Assembly (NCBI GenBank): GCA_017430675.1
Contig: JAFRMM010000070.1
Coordinates: 1 to 7,627 of the forward strand
From: Prevotella sp.
Lineage (GTDB): Bacteria > Bacteroidota > Bacteroidia > Bacteroidales > Bacteroidaceae
DNA: 7,627 bases
Reading direction: 5' to 3'
Positions 1 to 6,745 of the stretch are shown here, piece by piece. The translations under genes and the position numbers were made by a program. Positions within the stretch are counted from its first letter, which is position 1. Each line of letters opens with the position of its first letter. The notes beneath the pieces are model-generated. The model was not told where the DNA came from. It saw only the letters and a list, made by a program, of their open reading frames with translations, and searched no databases.

Positions 1-1505
1 GCACACTCGCGCAAGGCGGCATAGACGTACTGATAGTTGGTACCAAGCAGTCGGGCCAGCGTCTCGTGGTTGGTGTCGGGGTCAGTATATACATCGGGAT
101 TTTTCACCAGTTCGCACAGACGACGGTAGAGTAGTTGGTTTTGCGTCAGCTTTTCTTCAGGCTGTGCCTCCAACTGTCGCCGTTCCTCGGCTTCGGCCTG
201 TTGGCGCTGCAGCATCTGCTCGTAGAGGCTGCGGTTCTTCTCGGCCAACTGGCGGTTGTAGCGGTGGATGCGCCAGATGATGTAGATAGCCATCAACAGC
301 AGCAGGACGATGGCTGCGAGGACGATGCGGTGAACGGTCAGCGTCTGCTGCTTACGGATGATTTCCTCTTCCTGTTGCTTGATTTCCTGCAACTGCTCCA
401 CGTCTGCCTGCCGTTCCTGCTGACGGATGGAGTCGGTCAACTGCCGTATGCGGTCGCCCAGTGCCAGAGCCTCCGCCGTGCGCCCCGCCTTCTGCAAGGC
501 ATCGTACTTGTAGTTGAACAGGGTCTTGACGTAGAGGTCGATGACGGGTTCGCCACGGGAGCGCATGATGGAGTCGGTTTCGTCAAACAAGCGGACGGCC
601 TCGTCGTAACGCCCCATCATCGTCAGATAGAGACCTTCGGCTGCCTTGTCAATCTCGTCAAGACTTTGGAACTGCTGATATTCACGATGAAGAGCCTCGG
701 CCTGCTCGTGCTGTCCGTTGGCCGCATAGACCATTGCCTTGCTGATGGTCACATTGTTTCGACGCTGCTTTTTTTCCCAGTCGGGAGTGTTGGGACAGCA
801 TATCAGACGATTCAAGGCCGTATCCATTTTCGCCATCAGGGGCAGTGCTTTCTCCGGCATCTTGTTGTCAATATACAAGTCGTTGAGTGAAAGCAACGTG
901 TAGATGAGCGGATCTATTTCACTAAAACTGGTGGCATGCTGCGTACTTTCCATCATGATGTCGATGCATTGCAGGAACAGGTGCTCGGATTCCGCTATAT
1001 GACCCAAATCGTTCTCACAATTTGCCATCTGCGTCAGCGCCCTGCACTTCATCTCTATATCCTTTGGCGTCGTGCCGTCACCCAAGAAGTCAAGGATTTC
1101 CTTGGCCAGCGCGAGCGATTTCCCGTACTCGCCATTAGCGTATGCGCCGTTGCCTAGAATCCAGCGAGCCTTGCAATGGAGAATGCTGTCGTCAGATGTG
1201 ATAATGGAATGGCCCGCCTCTGCTGCAATGGTTTTCTCGGCGTAGTAGGCCGCCATCCGCCGCCGGTCGGCATTCACACAGATGACGGACTTGACGAAGT
1301 TGGCCCGTACCGCTGTGAAAACGCCAGCCTCTTCAGCACTGTCCACCCGCGCCAAAGCCTGTTCAACATTGGTTGATCCCTTGTTGATGATTTCTTCGCT
1401 CAGCGCCTTTGCCTCCTCGCTGCGGTCGTACTTCGTGCAGCCCGCAAGGGTCAGCACGGCGCACAGCATCATGACAAAAATGTTTATGTTTTCTCTCATC
1501 GTCAT
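1..1505 (-). CDS. TPR-containing lipobox/transmembrane protein with C-terminal AraC-type HTH (3' end cut off by the window)
   Basis: An uninterrupted frame of 501 codons runs off the left edge. Residues 1-23 look like a lipoprotein signal peptide: Arg4, a hydrophobic stretch, then lipobox L20-A21-G22-C23. Residues about 112-359 are helical pairs resembling TPRs, at roughly 112-141, 153-184, 202-233, 252-279, 288-315 and 325-359. A Gln/Glu-rich, probably coiled helix follows (about 360-390), then one strong transmembrane helix (394-411) ending in W-R, then a second charged helix (about 414-450). Residues 460-501 match the start of the AraC-type HTH common in Bacteroidetes TPR regulators: YRRLCELV, YTDPD, then LARLLGTN. 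The rest of the HTH, perhaps 60 residues, is missing. This suggests a sensor with TPRs outside and a DNA-binding domain inside the cytoplasm; its signal and targets are unknown. The start ATG at 1505 abuts the trpA stop codon; an in-frame ATG at 1499 is an equally good start. Domain assignments are by eye. Confidence 0.85.
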   Translation of the reverse strand, partial: MTMRENINIFVMMLCAVLTLAGCTKYDRSEEAKALSEEIINKGSTNVEQALARVDSAEEAGVFTAVRANFVKSVICVNADRRRMAAYYAEKTIAAEAGHSIITSDDSILHCKARWILGNGAYANGEYGKSLALAKEILDFLGDGTTPKDIEMKCRALTQMANCENDLGHIAESEHLFLQCIDIMMESTQHATSFSEIDPLIYTLLSLNDLYIDNKMPEKALPLMAKMDTALNRLICCPNTPDWEKKQRRNNVTISKAMVYAANGQHEQAEALHREYQQFQSLDEIDKAAEGLYLTMMGRYDEAVRLFDETDSIMRSRGEPVIDLYVKTLFNYKYDALQKAGRTAEALALGDRIRQLTDSIRQQERQADVEQLQEIKQQEEEIIRKQQTLTVHRIVLAAIVLLLLMAIYIIWRIHRYNRQLAEKNRSLYEQMLQRQQAEAEERRQLEAQPEEKLTQNQLLYRRLCELVKNPDVYTDPDTNHETLARLLGTNYQYVYAALREC

Positions 1506-2282
1506 TTATCTCTCGAGGGCGGTGAAGAGTTTGTCGAGGGCTTCGTCGGCGTTCTGGCTCTCGTTGAGCAGGGTGACGAACTTCGAGCCGATGATGGCTC
1601 CAGCGGCATTGTCCTGAGCAGCCTCGAGGGTCTGCTTGTTGCTGATGCCGAAGCCGATCATGCGGGGATTGCGCAGGTTCATGGCATTGATGCGACGGAA
1701 GTATGCCTGCTTGGCATCATCGAAACTCTTCTGGGCACCCGTGATGGCGGCAGAGGAGACCATATAGATGAAACCGTCGGTATTGTCGTCGATGAAGCGG
1801 ATGCGCTCTTCGCTGGTCTCCGGCGTGATGAGCATGATGACACGCAGGTCGTACTTGTCGGCGATGGGTTTCACGATGTCCTGATAGTCCTTGAATGGCA
1901 GGTCAGGGATGATCATGCCGCTGACACCGCTCTCTACGCAACTCTGACAGAAGGCCTCGATGCCGTAGTGCAGGATGGGGTTCAGGTAACCCATCAGCAC
2001 CAGGGGAATCTGTACCTCGTCCTTGATTTCACGGAGTTGGGCGAAGAGCGTCTTGAGGTTCATGCCGTTCTTCAGGGCCTGAGTGGCAGCACTCTGGATG
2101 ACGGGACCGTCGGCCAAGGGATCACTGAAGGGGATACCCACTTCGATCATGGCAATACCGCGACGCTCCATGGTCTTGATGACGTCGCCTGTGCCCTCAA
2201 GTGTCGGACAACCAGCACAGAAGTAGAGCGACAGGAGTTTCTTCTCCTTATTATTTGCAAATAACTGATTAATCTTGTTCAT
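1506..2282 (-). CDS. trpA: Tryptophan synthase alpha subunit
   Basis: TrpA cleaves indole-3-glycerol phosphate to indole and glyceraldehyde-3-phosphate in the cytoplasm and passes indole to TrpB through the alpha-beta complex. At 258 residues it is near the usual length for a TIM-barrel TrpA. The signature [15 protein letters not shown] spans residues 46-60 and carries both catalytic acids: E47 (family Glu49) and D58 (family Asp60). Other family blocks are visible, including LMGYLNPI, the GMIIPDLPF segment, and GFGIS followed by the phosphate-binding AIIGS near the C-terminus. The N-terminal LYFCAGCPT differs from the enterobacterial sequence; from memory it resembles other Bacteroidetes TrpA. 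The protein has no tryptophan. The start ATG is preceded by AAAGG seven bases upstream, which lies in the microrepeat between trpF and trpA. The stop TAA is immediately followed by the ATG of the next gene. Last of the trp genes. Confidence 0.98.
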   Translation of the reverse strand: MNKINQLFANNKEKKLLSLYFCAGCPTLEGTGDVIKTMERRGIAMIEVGIPFSDPLADGPVIQSAATQALKNGMNLKTLFAQLREIKDEVQIPLVLMGYLNPILHYGIEAFCQSCVESGVSGMIIPDLPFKDYQDIVKPIADKYDLRVIMLITPETSEERIRFIDDNTDGFIYMVSSAAITGAQKSFDDAKQAYFRRINAMNLRNPRMIGFGISNKQTLEAAQDNAAGAIIGSKFVTLLNESQNADEALDKLFTALER

Positions 2283-2285
2283 ATC

Positions 2286-2318
2286 TTTACCTTTTTATTT
2301 TTACCTTTTTACCTTTTC
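2286..2318. repeat. AAAGGTAAA microrepeat across the trpF end and the trpA leader
   Basis: On the minus strand the motif AAAGGTAAA occurs three times between about 2316 and 2286. The first copies encode the last TrpF residues (KVKR) and supply its stop codon; the last lies just before trpA and places AAAGG seven bases before its ATG, so it may act as a ribosome binding site. The base composition is sharply A-rich on the coding strand compared with both genes. Confidence 0.7.
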
Positions 2319-2903
2319 CAAGAATTCCCTGAGTTTGTTGACATCTTTGAGGCCTGGCGCAGTCTCGAAGCGGGAGTTGAGATCGATGCCTATGCAGCGT
2401 GGGTGATGGAATGCCTTGACGCGTTCTGCATCATCTGGGCCGATGCCGCCGCTGAGGATAAACGGTGTGGTGCCCTCGTAGTGGGAGAGGACGCTCCAGT
2501 CGAACTGTTCGCCTGTTCCCCCAGGCAACTGGGCCTTTGTGTCGAAAAGAAAATAATCCACGATACCCTCGTAGGCTTTGGTCTGTGCGAGGTCTTCCAC
2601 TGTGGCAATGTTAAAGGCCTTGATGATGACGGCGGGCTTCAGGGCATGGGCATCTTCGGGCGACTCATGGCCGTGGAGTTGGATGATGTCGAGTTGGTAG
2701 TCCTGGATGTGCTGGCGGATATCGTCGAGACTGGCATCCACGAACACGCCCACCTTCTTGACCTGCGATGGCAGATACTGAGGAGGCTCAGCCACATAAC
2801 GCTTGGACTTGGGCCAGAAGATGAACCCCATCAGGTCGATCCCCAGCCTTGCTACCTCGCGTATGTTATCGGCCTCGCGCATGCCACACACCTTAATCAT
2901 CAT
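2301..2903 (-). CDS. trpF: Phosphoribosylanthranilate isomerase
   Basis: TrpF converts N-(5'-phosphoribosyl)anthranilate to CdRP by an Amadori rearrangement. It is a stand-alone TIM barrel of 200 residues, the normal length for monofunctional TrpF, and is not fused to TrpC as in E. coli. The opening IKVCGM carries the catalytic cysteine C6, and LFDT (119-122) carries the catalytic aspartate D121. QLHG (75-78), GGTG (128-131) and the phosphate-binding LSGGIGPDDA segment near the C-terminus are also present. The ATG at 2903 overlaps the trpC stop by 4 nt (ATGA), implying translational coupling. A second ATG follows immediately at 2900, so the true N-terminus may be one residue shorter. The last residues, KVKR, and the stop are encoded by the A-rich microrepeat that continues into the trpA leader. 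Confidence 0.97.
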   Translation of the reverse strand: MMIKVCGMREADNIREVARLGIDLMGFIFWPKSKRYVAEPPQYLPSQVKKVGVFVDASLDDIRQHIQDYQLDIIQLHGHESPEDAHALKPAVIIKAFNIATVEDLAQTKAYEGIVDYFLFDTKAQLPGGTGEQFDWSVLSHYEGTTPFILSGGIGPDDAERVKAFHHPRCIGIDLNSRFETAPGLKDVNKLREFLEKVKR

Positions 2904-3691
2904 CCTATCTGGGCAATGAAGTTTGCGAGAGCCACCCCAGGGTCGGACTCCTTCATGAAGTTCTCACCAATCAGGAAACCACGATAACCGTAATCCCTCA
3001 GTTGCTTGACGACGGAGGGGTCGGAGATGCCGCTCTCGCTGACCTTGACACCATCGGCGGGCAGTCGTGAGAGCAGTTGCAACGAGTTGTTGACATCCGT
3101 CTCGAAGGTACCGAGGTTACGGTTGTTGACACCATACATGTCCGGTCCCAGTTCGGCGTACTCCGTATCTGCCTCCGAGTGCATCTCCAGCAGTACCTCC
3201 AGTCCGATCTCATGAGCCTTGGCGATATAGTCGCTGCACTGCTCTTTGGTCAGACAGGCGGCGATCAGCAGGATGGCAGAGGCACCGGTGAGACGGGCCT
3301 GATAGATCTGGTAGTCGTCGATGATGAAGTTCTTATACAGGATGGGGATGTTGACCTTCGACAGCCGGGCACTCCTGATATAGACACCACTGCCTCCGAA
3401 GAAGTTCGTATCCGTGAGGATGCTCAGGGCGGCGGCACCGTGATCCTGGTAACTGCGCGGAACGATACTGGCTGAGGCCTCCTTATTGATCCACCCCTTT
3501 GACGGTGACTTCCGCTTGAACTCGGCGATGATGCCCGTGTTCGAACCAAGGAGTGCCGCCTTCATGGATTCTGTGCGGCCTTTGTCGAAGGATTCCACGC
3601 GACTCATCAGGGTCTCCTGTGAGAGTTCCTTCTTGTAGCGCTCCACTTCCAGTTTCTTGTAAGCAACGATCTTTTCTAAGATATCTGCCAT
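2900..3691 (-). CDS. trpC: Indole-3-glycerol phosphate synthase
   Basis: TrpC closes the indole ring: CdRP is decarboxylated and dehydrated to indole-3-glycerol phosphate. This is a 263-residue monofunctional TIM-barrel enzyme. Residues match the known active site: E57 and K59 in EFKRKSPSKG, K120 in the LYKNFIID segment, E169 in LLEMH, N189 in GVNNRNL, and E219-S220 in VSESG. The segment around K120 reads YKNF where many family members have RKDF; I take this as a lineage variant because the lysine is kept. Start ATG lies 6 nt after the trpD stop, with no evident Shine-Dalgarno, and the stop overlaps the trpF start. Its product feeds TrpA directly. The position between trpD and trpF fits the Bacteroidetes order. 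Confidence 0.98.
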   Translation of the reverse strand: MADILEKIVAYKKLEVERYKKELSQETLMSRVESFDKGRTESMKAALLGSNTGIIAEFKRKSPSKGWINKEASASIVPRSYQDHGAAALSILTDTNFFGGSGVYIRSARLSKVNIPILYKNFIIDDYQIYQARLTGASAILLIAACLTKEQCSDYIAKAHEIGLEVLLEMHSEADTEYAELGPDMYGVNNRNLGTFETDVNNSLQLLSRLPADGVKVSESGISDPSVVKQLRDYGYRGFLIGENFMKESDPGVALANFIAQIG

Positions 3692-3697
3692 AACGGT

Positions 3698-4708
3698 TTA
3701 ACTATTTAGTTCAACGAATTTCTTGAAGGTAGCGAGGGCTTTGCCGCTGTCGATGCTCTCGCGGGCAATGGCGATGCACTCCTCGATGGTCTTCTCACCC
3801 TTCTCGAGCACCTGAATACCAAAGGCAGCATTGGCCAGCACGATGTTCTTCTGGGCAGGCAGGGCACGGTTCTCGAGCACACTGTCGAAGATCTGTGCAG
3901 CCTCTTCCTCCGTAGCACCACCCACGAGTTCCTCGGGTTTGGCAATCTCGAAGCCGAGGTCACTGGGTTTGAAGATACGCTCGTAGTTCTTGGTGGTCAC
4001 CTTGAAGTCGTCTGTCAGCGAGATCTCGTCGTAGCCGTCGATGGAGTTCACAATACCGTAGTCGATACCGATCTTCTGATACACCTGATGGTAGAGGCGC
4101 ATCTGGTCGAGATTGGCGACACCGAGGAGTTGGCACTGGGGCTGGCTCGGATTGACCAGTGGGCCTAAGAGGTTAAAGATAGTGGGGAACTGCAGGGCTT
4201 TTCTGATGGGACCCACGAACTTCATGGCCTTGGCGAAGAGTTGGGCGTGGAGATAGACGATGCCTGCCTCGTTAAGACTGCGGTTCAGTTTGTCGATGTC
4301 ATCCGTGAACTTGATGCCGTGATGGGCAATCACGTTCGAGGCACCAGATACAGAGGTGGCAGCATAGTTGCCGTGCTTGGCCACCTTATAGCCAGCACCA
4401 GCGATCACGAAACAGGAGGTGGTAGAGATATTAAAGGTGTTCTTGCGGTCGCCACCTGTACCTACCACGTCGATGTAACGATCTGCTTCGAGGATGGCGG
4501 GCACACCCGTCTCTAAGATACCATCACGGAAACCGAGCAGTTCATCCACCGTCACACCACGCATCTGCAGGGCCGTGAGCAGGGCGGTGATCTGTTCGTT
4601 GGGGTACTCGCTCTGCGTGATACCAATCAGAATATTCTTCATTTCTTCACGAGACAGTTCCTCGTGGTTCAGCATCCTGTTCAGGATGTTTTTCATTGTC
4701 TGTGCCAT
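3698..4708 (-). CDS. trpD: Anthranilate phosphoribosyltransferase
   Basis: TrpD transfers the 5-phosphoribosyl group from PRPP to anthranilate. The 336-residue length is typical of the stand-alone enzyme, with no glutaminase domain fused in front. Residues 1-70 resemble the helical N-terminal domain. Motifs for PRPP and Mg binding follow: GTGGD (83-87), NIST (93-96), KHGN (111-114) and DEIS (227-230). FNLLGPLVNP ends at residue 187. The protein contains no tryptophan. The start ATG at 4708 is preceded by AT-rich repeat sequence without a Shine-Dalgarno motif; a second in-frame ATG at codon 5 is possible. It lies 35 nt after trpG, the longest spacer in the operon, and 6 nt before trpC. Confidence 0.98.
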   Translation of the reverse strand: MAQTMKNILNRMLNHEELSREEMKNILIGITQSEYPNEQITALLTALQMRGVTVDELLGFRDGILETGVPAILEADRYIDVVGTGGDRKNTFNISTTSCFVIAGAGYKVAKHGNYAATSVSGASNVIAHHGIKFTDDIDKLNRSLNEAGIVYLHAQLFAKAMKFVGPIRKALQFPTIFNLLGPLVNPSQPQCQLLGVANLDQMRLYHQVYQKIGIDYGIVNSIDGYDEISLTDDFKVTTKNYERIFKPSDLGFEIAKPEELVGGATEEEAAQIFDSVLENRALPAQKNIVLANAAFGIQVLEKGEKTIEECIAIARESIDSGKALATFKKFVELNS

Positions 4709-4716
4709 ATTATTAT

Positions 4717-4745
4717 ACTATTTGACAATTTACTATTTGCAATTT
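4717..4745. repeat. AT-rich tandem microrepeat in the trpG/trpD spacer
   Basis: On the minus strand the spacer reads AAATTGC, AAATAGT, AAATTGTC, AAATAGT, which is a 14-15 nt unit repeated twice with small changes. It starts within the trpG stop codon and ends eight bases before the trpD start. It has no Shine-Dalgarno motif and no evident hairpin. It makes up almost all of the longest spacer in the operon. Confidence 0.8.
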
Positions 4746-5307
4746 AAAGGAACAGCCAGTTCTGTAGCATCTTGCGACCGTCGGGGGTGAGCACGCTCTC
4801 GGGGTGGAACTGGATGCCACGGATGTTGAGTGTCTTGTGCTTGAGGGCCATGATCTGTCCTTCGTCACTCTCAGCGGTGATCTCCAGACAGTCCGGGAAG
4901 TTCTCTTTCGACACCACCCACGAGTGGTAGCGTCCCATCGTGATGCGACTTGGCAGACCAGAGAATATCTCATCGTTGCCGAACTGCGTACCCTCCGTGG
5001 CGACACCGTGGAAGACATCACTGAGGTTCTCCAACTTGCCGCCAAACACCTCGCCGATGGCCTGATGACCTAAGCAGACACCCACGATGGGCTTCTTGCC
5101 AGCGTAGGTACGGATGACATCGAGCAGCAGACCTGCCTCCGAGGGAATGCCAGGGCCAGGGGAGAGGATGATCTTGCTGAACTGCTCCAACTGTGGCAGT
5201 TCGAACTGGTCGTTACGATACACTGTTACCTCAGCGCCCAGTTCCTTCACCAAATGACTCAGATTATAGGTAAACGAGTCGTAATTATCGATGATGACGA
5301 TCTTCAT
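4744..5307 (-). CDS. trpG: Anthranilate synthase glutamine amidotransferase subunit
   Basis: TrpG is the class I glutamine amidotransferase that releases ammonia from glutamine and channels it to TrpE. The protein has 187 residues, the usual size for the free subunit. It opens with IIDNYDSFTYNL, a hallmark of TrpG/PabA. The oxyanion-hole segment SPGPG lies at 49-53, the nucleophile is C78 in GVCLGHQ, and H168 and E170 in FHPES complete the triad. The HSW segment at 128-130 is also typical. A role in folate synthesis (PabA) cannot be excluded, since the two are often shared, but the place between trpE and trpD supports TrpG. It starts 4 nt after the trpE stop. The stop codon falls within the first unit of the downstream microrepeat. 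Confidence 0.97.
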   Translation of the reverse strand: MKIVIIDNYDSFTYNLSHLVKELGAEVTVYRNDQFELPQLEQFSKIILSPGPGIPSEAGLLLDVIRTYAGKKPIVGVCLGHQAIGEVFGGKLENLSDVFHGVATEGTQFGNDEIFSGLPSRITMGRYHSWVVSKENFPDCLEITAESDEGQIMALKHKTLNIRGIQFHPESVLTPDGRKMLQNWLFL

Positions 5308-5311
5308 AACC

Positions 5312-6745
5312 TTACATTTTTTCAGCCATTAATATGGCGCGACGCAGCGCACCCAGTTTATTGTTCACTTCCTGCAACTCGTATTCCTCGTTGCTCTTGG
5401 CCACGATACCACCACCAGCCTGGAACCAGAGTTCGCCATTACGCGATACGAAGGTACGGATGGTGATGGCCTGGTTCAGGGAACCGTTGAGACCAATATA
5501 GCCGATACAACCGCCGTAAGCACCACGGTTGTGTGGCTCGTACTCAGAGATCAGTTGCATGGCGCGCACCTTGGGGGCACCAGAGAGCGTACCAGCAGGG
5601 AAGGTGTCGATAAACGCCTTGATGGGATCAGCACCCTCATCAAGTTCACCAGATACACGGCTCACCAGATGAATCACGTGCGAGTAGTATTGCAGGTCTT
5701 TATAGAAATCGACCTTGACACCATGGCAGTTGCGGCTCAGGTCGTTGCGGGCGAGATCCACCAGCATCACGTGCTCGGCATTCTCCTTGGGATCATTCCT
5801 CAGGTATTCTGCACCCTGACGGTCTGCCTCGGCATCACCCGTACGTTTGGTCGTACCTGCGATTGGATCAATAAATGCGATATATTTATCATTTATCATT
5901 TCTCCTTTGTCATTTAGGGCGTTAGCCCGCTCAATGCGGCAGTGCGTCTCTGGTGACGATCCGAAGATACGGAAACCGCCGAAGTCGAAGTAGAACAGGT
6001 AGGGCGAGGGGTTGATGCTGCGCAGGGCACGATACAGTTTGAAGTCGTCGCCCTCGTACTTCTGGATAAAACGGCGTGAAAGCACAATCTGGAACACGTC
6101 ACCACGCAGACAGTGCTTGATGCCCTTACGGATATTGGCCTTGTGCTCCTCGTCTGTCAGAGGTGAGGTTGTCTCACCCACGGGGTGGAAGTCATAGGCC
6201 TGCACGTTGGCTTTGTTCATCTGCTTGTAGATGGTGTCGAGTTCCGTTTCGTCGCCCAGTGTCACGATGGTCAGCGTATTGTTAAAGTGGTCGAACACGA
6301 TCACATCTTTATATAGGATATAAAGCATGTCAGGCGCATCGTTGCGTTCCTGTGTCTCGTCCTTCACAGCGATGTCCTCGAAATAGCGCACGGCATTGAA
6401 CGAGGTATAGCCGTAGAGACCACAGAACTCCTTGTAGTCACCCTCCACCTGAATACAGTCTATCAGGGCATGGATGGCCTTGTCAGAACGGTAGGTCTTG
6501 TTCACTGCGTGATGCTCTGTCTTCCCATTGGGGAAGGTGACGGTAGCCTCACCATGTCCGATGGCGACACTGGCGATGGGGTTGATGCCGATAAACGAAC
6601 GCGAGTTGTCCTTCTCGTGATAATCGGAACTCTCCATCAGTGCACTCTGCGGATAGATATCCCTCAGGCGCATATACACCCCCACGGGGGTATAGAGATC
6701 CGCGAGGATCGTCTTCGATGATGTGGTATATTTAAAAGTTTCCAT
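5312..6745 (-). CDS. trpE: Anthranilate synthase component I, with in-frame repeat-derived loop
   Basis: TrpE converts chorismate plus ammonia from TrpG to anthranilate and pyruvate. The 477-residue protein carries the chorismate-enzyme signatures: FQIVLSRRF (218-226), IFGSSPETH (260-268), DPIAGTTKRTG (293-303), NAEHVMLVDLARNDL (322-336), FPAGTLSGAPKVRAM (382-396) and FQAGGGIVAKS (441-451). The N-terminal LMESSDYHEKDNSRS (36-50) resembles the LLES tryptophan-binding motif, so feedback inhibition is likely. PabB is less likely because of this motif and the operon context. Residues about 273-287, between HCRIE and AFIDPIAGT, are encoded by an AT-rich heptamer repeat plus a small palindrome and have no evident counterpart in the family. 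They should form an extended hairpin loop. The start ATG lies inside the trpB coding end, a 14-nt overlap in another frame. Confidence 0.97.
   Translation of the reverse strand: METFKYTTSSKTILADLYTPVGVYMRLRDIYPQSALMESSDYHEKDNSRSFIGINPIASVAIGHGEATVTFPNGKTEHHAVNKTYRSDKAIHALIDCIQVEGDYKEFCGLYGYTSFNAVRYFEDIAVKDETQERNDAPDMLYILYKDVIVFDHFNNTLTIVTLGDETELDTIYKQMNKANVQAYDFHPVGETTSPLTDEEHKANIRKGIKHCLRGDVFQIVLSRRFIQKYEGDDFKLYRALRSINPSPYLFYFDFGGFRIFGSSPETHCRIERANALNDKGEMINDKYIAFIDPIAGTTKRTGDAEADRQGAEYLRNDPKENAEHVMLVDLARNDLSRNCHGVKVDFYKDLQYYSHVIHLVSRVSGELDEGADPIKAFIDTFPAGTLSGAPKVRAMQLISEYEPHNRGAYGGCIGYIGLNGSLNQAITIRTFVSRNGELWFQAGGGIVAKSNEEYELQEVNNKLGALRRAILMAEKM
5881..5929. repeat. AT-rich heptamer microrepeat plus small palindrome inside trpE
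   Basis: Read on the minus strand, 5915 to 5881 is five consecutive heptamers: AAATGAC, AAAGGAG, AAATGAT, AAATGAT and AAATATA. Next to it, 5917-5928 is the small inverted repeat GGGC-GTTA-GCCC. The base composition stands out from the surrounding GC-richer coding sequence. It encodes residues about 273-288 of TrpE in frame. From memory, heptamer strings of this type are frequent between genes in Bacteroides and Prevotella genomes; this was not searched. Confidence 0.75.

Noticed and set aside
135..890. A 251-codon open frame on the plus strand.
   Set aside because: It lies opposite the regulator gene, whose domains are recognisable. The translation is leucine-rich without family motifs, as expected for an antisense shadow.
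1500..1510. A terminator between trpA and the regulator.
   Set aside because: Stop and start are adjacent, and I see no GC-rich hairpin followed by a T run on the minus strand at the end of trpA or the start of the next gene.
2403..2987. A 194-codon plus-strand frame across trpF and the trpC end.
   Set aside because: It is antisense to two genes with intact catalytic residues and shows no recognisable domain.
4709..4743. The trpG/trpD spacer as an internal promoter.
   Set aside because: It is AT-rich, but I could not find a convincing Bacteroidetes -33/-7 pair (TTTG with TAnnTTTG) at suitable spacing on the minus strand; the tandem repeat explains the composition.
5885..5929. The odd stretch in trpE as a sequencing or assembly error.
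   Set aside because: The frame is maintained and conserved motifs resume on both sides. A random error of this size would be unlikely to preserve the frame, though only a second read set could exclude it fully.
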